Of a DNA stretch of 64,000 nt, positions 55,806 to 61,283 are shown piece by piece. A program made the translations under genes and the position numbers. The DNA is taken from positions 62,001 to 126,000 of the forward strand of contig WGNA01000016.1 of the NCBI GenBank assembly GCA_016124755.1. Direction: 5' to 3'. The notes beneath the pieces were generated by a model, which saw only the letters and a program-made list of their open reading frames with translations, did not search any database and had not been told where the DNA came from. Numbering within the stretch: the first letter of the stretch is position 1; every line of letters starts with the position of its first letter. Source of the stretch: Bacteroidota bacterium. Its GTDB lineage: Bacteria > Bacteroidota > Bacteroidia > NS11-12g > UBA9320.

Positions 55806-56132
55806 TCATATCCATTCGGGCGGGTGCTTTTCCTTTTCCGGAAACCGGATTAATTCTGTCTTGTGAATTAAATTAAAAAATTGCAAGACTAATTCATTGC
55901 AATTGCTGATTTCAGAATTTATTAAAAGAACATCATCCTGCTCATCGTCTTCATCTTCATCTTCTTCCGAATTCCCCGGCAGACTATAATTGATGTGCGT
56001 TTCCTGAATGTCTTCATTGATTAATACACAATTCTCATCCGTACAATTTAAAACAAAATCACCACCATTCCCATTGTCAGCTCGCATAGTAGCTGAAATC
56101 AAAATGATTGATATGAAAATTATGTATTTCAG
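55806..56132 (-). CDS. Small secreted acidic protein, possible CTG start
   Basis: About 108 residues. The track starts it at a TTG (56102), which cuts a hydrophobic leader in half. In frame upstream the sequence reads (CTG)KYIIFISIILISATMRADNGNGG, a plausible signal peptide beginning at a CTG that overlaps the antiporter stop (CTGA). The mature part has an acidic run (EEDEDEDDEQDD) and three cysteines. No family recognised; it could be non-coding, but the coupled overlap and leader favour a gene. Confidence 0.5.
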   Translation of the reverse strand: MKYIIFISIILISATMRADNGNGGDFVLNCTDENCVLINEDIQETHINYSLPGNSEEDEDEDDEQDDVLLINSEISNCNELVLQFFNLIHKTELIRFPEKEKHPPEWI

Positions 56133-57430
56133 TTCTCTTTTTTCTCTTGTGAATCTTCTGTATCGTTTTCCGTTTCTGTTACTGTTACCGTTACCGTTTC
56201 CGTTTCAGTTCCTGTTTCCGTCACCCCCGAAAACAATCCGGCGAACCGAAGCTTTTTCGGAGTAGGATCTTTTCGGTACGAAATCAGTCCGAAAGTCATC
56301 ACTAAACTGGTGATTAATACAACATATAAAATTACACTTTCCGGGAAAGATGCATCTTTAAACTGCGAAGGAATAGAATAATAAAGCAGCACGGTAATTA
56401 AACCTCTTGGCGCAATGTACAACGCCGGTTGCATATAATCTTTTTGAAACAACCGAAGGCCAATCCACCTTAGGGCGAAAAGAATCAGAACAACAGAAAT
56501 ACTAAGTAACAATGCGCGAATATCGAGGAGTGATTCCAGTATCATAGATAGTCCGAAAACGATAAAAAAGAAAGTTCTGAGAACGAATGAAGTCTCCCTT
56601 GTAATAATATGAAAGTTTCGCTCCATCAGTTTTAATTCCATTCTACTCACTAATCTGGCCCAGCGGTTCTTAAAAACCAACTGGTTGTTTTTTAACATTA
56701 AACCAAACAACAAAATAAGAATGAGCGGACTTAAATGAAGCTGCTTTTCAATCGCATACAAAACGATGAGTATAGCCAGAAACAGGAATATTTTAACTTT
56801 TGACCGGATGTACTTAAAAAGAATAATTAATCCGAAAGAAGTAAAAACGGAAACAACAATTGTGAGAATGAGTTTCCAACTGAAGGCAAAAAGTTCCTGA
56901 GTTTTATTGTCGTTTTCGAGCAGACCGATTAACAAATAAAAAAGCATGATACCGAGTATGTCGGATATGCAACTTTCATAAACCAGAAATTCCTTCTTGT
57001 CACCTTTCAGGTTTTCAACACTTGGAATTACAATCGCACTGCTGATAACCGATAATGGTGTTGCGTATAAGAAGGAAATCCAGACATCCATACGAAAAGC
57101 AAAGCTGATGGAGAGTCCGATAATGAGCACACTCGCAATCAGAACCACCAAAGCCATCCCGCTTGATTTTTTAATGAGCGGAAGTTTTTCCTTTGTTAGT
57201 TCCAGATCCAAAGCACCTTCGAGCACAATCATTATCAACCCAACCACACCCAGTACTTCAAGCACCTGCTGGAGGTTTGAGCTGTCGATTTGCTTGTAAC
57301 GCCCTACCATTATGCCGGTAAGTATGAGCAGCAGAACCGAAGGAATATTGGTCTTGCGGCTCAGTTCCGAGAAGAAGTAAGACAGGATAAGTGCCAGTGA
57401 TCCGGCGATTATAAGGTCATAAGCTGACAT
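56129..57430 (-). CDS. Cation/proton antiporter (CPA family) with hexamer-repeat C-terminal tail
   Basis: 433 residues with about 12 membrane segments (LIIAGSLALILSYFFSELS; ISFLYATPLSVISSAIVIPSVENL; ALYIAPRGLITVLLYYSI). The pattern fits monovalent cation:H+ antiporters of the CPA1/CPA2 group. The cytoplasmic tail from about 400 (TETGTETETVTVTVTETEND) is encoded by ten hexamer units and is not typical of the family. First gene of the minus-strand run antiporter, small protein, SulP, sigma, anti-sigma. Confidence 0.88.
   Translation of the reverse strand: MSAYDLIIAGSLALILSYFFSELSRKTNIPSVLLLILTGIMVGRYKQIDSSNLQQVLEVLGVVGLIMIVLEGALDLELTKEKLPLIKKSSGMALVVLIASVLIIGLSISFAFRMDVWISFLYATPLSVISSAIVIPSVENLKGDKKEFLVYESCISDILGIMLFYLLIGLLENDNKTQELFAFSWKLILTIVVSVFTSFGLIILFKYIRSKVKIFLFLAILIVLYAIEKQLHLSPLILILLFGLMLKNNQLVFKNRWARLVSRMELKLMERNFHIITRETSFVLRTFFFIVFGLSMILESLLDIRALLLSISVVLILFALRWIGLRLFQKDYMQPALYIAPRGLITVLLYYSIPSQFKDASFPESVILYVVLITSLVMTFGLISYRKDPTPKKLRFAGLFSGVTETGTETETVTVTVTETENDTEDSQEKKEN
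56165..56224. repeat. In-frame hexanucleotide repeat, 10 units, inside the antiporter gene
   Basis: Plus-strand units of the form NGTTAC/NGTTTC (for example CGTTTC, TGTTAC, CGTTAC), no indel; they encode a Thr-Val/Glu tail near the C-terminus. Confidence 0.82.
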
Positions 57431-57433
57431 GCA

Positions 57434-57464
57434 CCAAAAATGCAGGATTTACAAGGATTCTGCA
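57434..57464 (-). promoter_or_regulatory. Candidate promoter of the antiporter gene
   Basis: The minus strand reads TTG, 20 nt, then CATTTTTG, one mismatch from TAnnTTTG, ending 4 nt before the ATG at 57430. The mRNA would be leaderless or nearly so. Confidence 0.35.
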
Positions 57465-57566
57465 AGTGGATAATCATGGCAGCATCTCATTTCAAAGCCG
57501 GCACAACGAAAAGCGCTGTGGGCAAAAGCTTCCACCGATTTGTTCAGGAGTGATTTAATTTGTCTT

Positions 57567-58340
57567 ATGTGTTACGACATAAAAACCAAGCTTGAAGCGA
57601 TGCTCAAACGGGCGAGATTCAGCAACGATGAACAACGGATTCAGGAATTGCTGCAACAATTGGAGCCGTATGTTCAGGAAGATTATTACCATGTTTCGGG
57701 TTTCGCTCATCCGCTCCTACCGATTTACACGCAACAGGATCCGTATTGGCCAAAACTCTGTCAATGGGGACTAATTCCTTCCTGGGTTAAAGGCAATGAG
57801 GACCGGAAGAGAATGGAAAATCAAACGCTGAATGCCCGTGGAGAAACCATATTTGAGAAGGCATCTTTCCGCCATTCAGCCCGAAATAAAAGAGGCTTGT
57901 TGTATGTGAGCGGATTTTTCGAGCACCATGAACTAAACGGAAATAAATATCCTTTCTTCATCCGGAGAAAAGACGGAGAGCCCATGATTTTCGCAACACT
58001 TTGGAGTGAATGGATCGATAAAGAATCCGGAGAAGTAATCAGTTCTTATTCGATTGTTACAACAGAAGCCAATCCGATGATGGCAAAAATTCACAACAAT
58101 CCCAAATTACCCGAACCGCGGATGCCGGTAATTCTGCACGACGAAAATGCGGACGACTGGCTACGACCGTGGCGCGACGATACCGATTCGGCTTTTCTCA
58201 CCGATATGATGCAACCGTTTCCACAAAGCGAACTGGAAGCCTGGCCGGTTCGGCGATTAAGAGGAAAGGATGCTGTGGGCAATGTTCCGGAGGCGAATGA
58301 ACGGTATGAATATGAAGAGTTGGATTTGGAGCTGAATTAA
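57567..58340 (+). CDS. SRAP-domain protein (YedK/HMCES family)
   Basis: 257 residues from the ATG at 57567 (MCYDIKTK). The track's start at 57540 would bury the catalytic cysteine: in SRAP proteins Cys2 becomes the N-terminal residue and forms a thiazolidine with abasic sites in single-stranded DNA, so the start must be the Met before this Cys. Also seen: PSWVKGNEDRKRMENQTLNARGETIFEKASFRHS, RGLLYVSGFFEHHE and the active-site His in RMPVILHDE. It ends 2 nt from the convergent aldehyde dehydrogenase gene. Confidence 0.93.
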   Translation: MCYDIKTKLEAMLKRARFSNDEQRIQELLQQLEPYVQEDYYHVSGFAHPLLPIYTQQDPYWPKLCQWGLIPSWVKGNEDRKRMENQTLNARGETIFEKASFRHSARNKRGLLYVSGFFEHHELNGNKYPFFIRRKDGEPMIFATLWSEWIDKESGEVISSYSIVTTEANPMMAKIHNNPKLPEPRMPVILHDENADDWLRPWRDDTDSAFLTDMMQPFPQSELEAWPVRRLRGKDAVGNVPEANERYEYEELDLELN

Positions 58341-58342
58341 CC

Positions 58343-59716
58343 TCACTCCCCAACAATCACGGTCTTCACATTTACAAATTCAAGTAACCCGGCCTTACTG
58401 AGTTCCCGTCCGAAGCCGCTTTCTTTCACACCGCCAAACGGTAATCTCGGATCAGATCGAACGAGCGTATTCACGGCACAGGATCCGGATTGCATTTCGA
58501 ACATCGCAATATGCAAAGCCTTTTTCTCATCCCGGCTAAAGACTGCTCCGCCCAATCCGTATTGTGACTGATTGGCTAATAGAATCGCTTCCTCATCAGA
58601 ATTGGCAATGATTACGGATGCAACAGGTCCGAACATTTCTTCATCGAAAGCAGGCATCCCCGGTTTTACTCCGGTTAAAATGGTGGGCGGATAAAAATAC
58701 CCTACACCCGATGGAATTTCCCCACCCATGATACAATCCGCTCCCGCAGCAATACTTTCCTGAACCTGACGATGGATATTATTTCGCAAATCTTCCCGCG
58801 CCATTGGACCTAAACGAGTTCCTAGTTCCGTTGGATCTCCAAAAGTTCTCGATTCAAAATTATTTCTCAATCCTTTTAGAAAAGCATTTGCTGAATCCTT
58901 ATGAACTATAAAACGTTTTGCCGAAATACAACTTTGTCCGTTGTTGAGCAACCGGCTTGTGGCACATGCATTAACAGCTACTTCCGAATCTGCATCCTTT
59001 AGAACTAAATAAGCATCGCTGCCACCTAATTCAAAAACACATTTCTTAAGATATTTCCCGGCCAATTGTGCGACTGATTTCCCAGCGCGACTACTTCCCG
59101 TTAGCGTAATAGCCTGAATCACCGGACTTGAAATTACCTCTTCCATATCTTCAATTCGAATTCGCAATTGTTGAAATTCATGATTTTCAAAACCCGATTC
59201 GCGAAAGAGTTTTTCAATCATTTCAGCGCAACCAAAAACATTGGGAGCATGTTTCAGAATAACCGAATTACCTGCAACAAGAGCCGGAACCGCACACCGG
59301 AACACCTGCCAGAAAGGATAATTCCAGGGCATGATCGCCAGTACCGAACCAATGGGCTGATGCGTAATTATAGCCATCTTATTTTCGGTATCCACCCACT
59401 CGTCGGATAAAAATTCCTCTGCATGTTGGGCGTAATACCGGCAGAGCCAGGCGCATTTTTCTATTTCTGCAACTCCTTCGTTCAAAGGTTTTCCCATCTC
59501 TGTCGCAACCAGATTTGCCAGCGATTTTTTCTTGCTGATGAGAGCCTCCGAAAGATTGATTAACAAATCGCACCGATCGTGTTGCCGTGTGGTTCGCCAG
59601 ACTAGATAGGCATCGTGCGCTTTTCGCAGAACGGATTGAATCTGATCTGAATTTGCATATTGATATTCCTTAATACTTTCTCCGGTGGCAGGATTGATGG
59701 TTGTGGTCGATTGCAT
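58343..59716 (-). CDS. Aldehyde dehydrogenase (succinate-semialdehyde dehydrogenase-like)
   Basis: 457 residues from the ATG at 59716 (MQSTTTINPATGESIKEY). The track's 34 extra N-terminal residues (LQLQLPFLLPLPF...) are only translated hexamer repeats. NAD(P)-binding NYPFWQVF, TGSSRAGKSVAQLAGKYLKKCVFELGGSDAYLVL with the catalytic Glu in ELGG, and the catalytic Cys in LNNGQSCISAKRF are present. The family oxidises succinate semialdehyde or similar aldehydes. The upstream region where a promoter should lie is a repeat array. Confidence 0.9.
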   Translation of the reverse strand: MQSTTTINPATGESIKEYQYANSDQIQSVLRKAHDAYLVWRTTRQHDRCDLLINLSEALISKKKSLANLVATEMGKPLNEGVAEIEKCAWLCRYYAQHAEEFLSDEWVDTENKMAIITHQPIGSVLAIMPWNYPFWQVFRCAVPALVAGNSVILKHAPNVFGCAEMIEKLFRESGFENHEFQQLRIRIEDMEEVISSPVIQAITLTGSSRAGKSVAQLAGKYLKKCVFELGGSDAYLVLKDADSEVAVNACATSRLLNNGQSCISAKRFIVHKDSANAFLKGLRNNFESRTFGDPTELGTRLGPMAREDLRNNIHRQVQESIAAGADCIMGGEIPSGVGYFYPPTILTGVKPGMPAFDEEMFGPVASVIIANSDEEAILLANQSQYGLGGAVFSRDEKKALHIAMFEMQSGSCAVNTLVRSDPRLPFGGVKESGFGRELSKAGLLEFVNVKTVIVGE

Positions 59717-59724
59717 GGTCAAAA

Positions 59725-59814
59725 GTAACTGAAACGGTAACGGGAACCGTAACGGGAGCGGAAACGGTAACGGTAACAGGAAAGGTAACTGTAACTGTAA
59801 CTGTAACGGTAACT
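59725..59814. repeat. Hexanucleotide array, 15 units, immediately upstream of the aldehyde dehydrogenase gene
   Basis: Units GTAACN/GAAACG/GGAACC, 90 bases without an indel, in GTAAC orientation on the plus strand (opposite to the arrays further right). It begins 9 nt before the ATG of the dehydrogenase. Confidence 0.85.
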
Positions 59815-59928
59815 CCATTAAGAGCAGAAGAGCAATAGAGCGGGAAGAGCGTTGGATTCTTCGCTGTGCTCAGAATTTGAATGCAAGCACACTCTCGCTC
59901 TAAAGCTCTCATGCTCTTTAAAAGTTCT

Positions 59929-59982
59929 GTTACCGTTACTGTTACCGTTACTGTTACCGTTACTGTTACTGTTACTGTTACA
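59929..59982. repeat. Hexanucleotide array, 9 units
   Basis: GTTACC/GTTACT/GTTACA repeated nine times without an indel. Confidence 0.88.
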
Positions 59983-60103
59983 GGATGCGGTTGCTTCGCT
60001 TCGCTCAGCATGACGAGGACTCCGATGGTAGTACAGGGATTCTTCGCTTCGCTCAGAATTTTAAGGAATACGTTCTCTCGCTCTCACGCTCTTTCAAAGA
60101 CCC

Positions 60104-60139
60104 GTTACTGTTACAGTTACAGTTACAGTTACCGTTGCA
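60104..60139. repeat. Hexanucleotide array, 6 units
   Basis: GTTACT, GTTACA (x3), GTTACC, GTTGCA; part of the composite tandem repeat. Confidence 0.85.
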
Positions 60140-60269
60140 GAATTTGGTTGCTTCCCTTCGCTCAGCATGACGGGGACTTCGATGGTGGAATTAGGGATTC
60201 TTCGCTGCGCTCAGAATTTCAATGCAAACGCTCTCTCGCTCTCCCGCTCTCCCGCTCTTTCTAAATCCC

Positions 60270-60293
60270 GTTACTGTTACAGTTACCGTTGCA
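60270..60293. repeat. Hexanucleotide array, 4 units
   Basis: GTTACT, GTTACA, GTTACC, GTTGCA; part of the composite tandem repeat. Confidence 0.8.
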
Positions 60294-60372
60294 GAATTCG
60301 GTTGCTTCCCTTCGCTCGGCATGACGAGGACTCCGATGGTGGAATTAGAGATTCTTCGCTGCGCTCAGAATT

Positions 60373-60687
60373 TCAATGCAAGCGTAAAACTTTGCACTGA
60401 TCAAAAAGATCATCCCAATTTGGATTGAATTGATTGATCAATTCTAATTTATAATTTCTGACCTTACCTTTAATAAACTTTTCTCTGGCTATCGCTTCAT
60501 CAATCGTATCGAACCATTCGTAATAAAGTAGAATTCCTATTTCATATTTAGCTGTAAAGGAATTTGGGTTAAAATGATTTTTGTGCTCGGACACTCTTCT
60601 CAATAAAGATGCTGTAACCCCGGTGTACAGCACTTTTCGATTCTTGCTTGTGAGAATATATACATATCCTCCTTTAAACTTTTTCAT
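60373..60687 (-). CDS. GIY-YIG nuclease-like protein
   Basis: 104 residues, a single GIY-YIG domain: GGYVYILTSKNRKVLYTGVTASLLRRVSEHKN contains the YVY...YTG pair and the conserved Arg, and EAIAREKFIKGKVRNYKLELINQFNPNWDDL is the typical C-terminal part with the conserved Glu. Small proteins like this (UPF0213/YhbQ type) have no clear role. It is embedded in the 59.7-61.2 kb repeat island, its 3' end touching a repeat and an inverted repeat lying 17 nt before its start. Confidence 0.88.
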   Translation of the reverse strand: MKKFKGGYVYILTSKNRKVLYTGVTASLLRRVSEHKNHFNPNSFTAKYEIGILLYYEWFDTIDEAIAREKFIKGKVRNYKLELINQFNPNWDDLFDQCKVLRLH

Positions 60688-60703
60688 GGTAAGTCGAAAA
60701 TAT

Positions 60704-60776
60704 AAATTCTGAGCGAAGCGAAGAATCTCAATTTAATTTTTATCAATGAACGTCATGCTGAGTGCAGCGAAGCATC
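60704..60776. repeat. Inverted copies of the TTCGCT-type palindromic repeat
   Basis: AAATTCTGAGCGAAGCGAAGAATC (60704-60727) is the reverse complement of GATTCTTCGCTTCGCTCAGAATTT; GTCATGCTGAGTGCAGCGAAGCATC (60752-60776) is a reverse copy of the GCATGAC variant. Confidence 0.8.
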
Positions 60777-60831
60777 TAATTAATTAGCGACATCAATCCC
60801 AGTTGATGGTATTGCAACCGCAACCTCCAGA

Positions 60832-61161
60832 AAGAGCGGGAAAAGCGTTGAATTTTTCACTAGCTCAAAGTTTCAATACAGCGTACTCTCTCCCGCTCTC
60901 TCGTTGTACCGCTCTTTCAAAATACCGTTACTGTTACTGTTACAGAATTAGGTTGCTTCACTGCGCTCAGAATTTCAATGCAAGCGCTCTTTCCCTCTCC
61001 TGCTCTCCTGATCTTCCTAAATCCCGTTACAGTTACAGTTACTGTTACAGAATTAGGTTGCTTCGCTGCGCTCAGAATTTAAAGGCAACCTGCTCTCTCG
61101 CTCTATCGCTCTCCTGCTTTATCAAAATCCCGTTACAGTTACAGTTTCCGTTACCGTTACA
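60832..61161. repeat. Second composite repeat block with a 106-bp tandem unit
   Basis: GGTTGCTTCNCTGCGCTCAGAATTT starts at 60950 and 61056, each copy followed by a CTCTCNCTCTC tract, ATCCC and a GTTACN array. Arrays: 60925-60942 (3 units), 61025-61048 (4 units), 61132-61161 (5 units). Confidence 0.8.
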
Positions 61162-61179
61162 GTTCTCTCCAAACGACAA

Positions 61180-61201
61180 CGGGCGGCCAATCGGCCACCC
61201 G
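61180..61201. terminator. Hairpin downstream of the CHRD gene
   Basis: CGGGCGGCCAATCGGCCACCCG folds into a CGGG-GGCC stem with a 4-nt loop and one C-A mismatch. It lies about 80 nt past the CHRD stop on the minus strand; the following T-run is poor (GTTGTCGTTT), so termination is only probable. Confidence 0.5.
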
Positions 61202-61283
61202 CTATCAAAAACTAAAAGGGAAATACATTAAACCAACCGGCCCTGTCTGGTTCCGATCGATGATCTTGTGAACAGAAAATGCT

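Larger units (their letters stand above)
59820..60372. repeat. Composite tandem repeat, period about 154-183 bp
   Basis: GATTCTTCGCTNNGCTCAGAATTT starts at 59855, 60038, 60196 and 60350. Between copies the order is constant: TGCAAGC..CTCTCGCTCT, a GTTACN array, GTTGCTTC..TTCGCTC.GCATGACG, GGACT(C/T)CGATGGT. The leftmost part (59820-59853, AGAGCGGGAAGAGCG) is an inverted counterpart of the CTCTCGCTCT segment. Confidence 0.8.

Noticed and set aside
59670-60011. Minus-strand 113-residue ORF rich in VTVTVT
   Set aside because: It is repeat sequence overlapping the start of the aldehyde dehydrogenase gene in another frame.
59881-60400. Plus-strand ORFs at 59881, 59985, 60167 and 60222
   Set aside because: They are translations of the hexamer and palindromic repeats (TVTVTV, LQLQLQ, LRFAQHD), without start context or homology signs.
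60803-61231. Plus-strand 142-residue ORF
   Set aside because: It consists wholly of the second composite repeat block.
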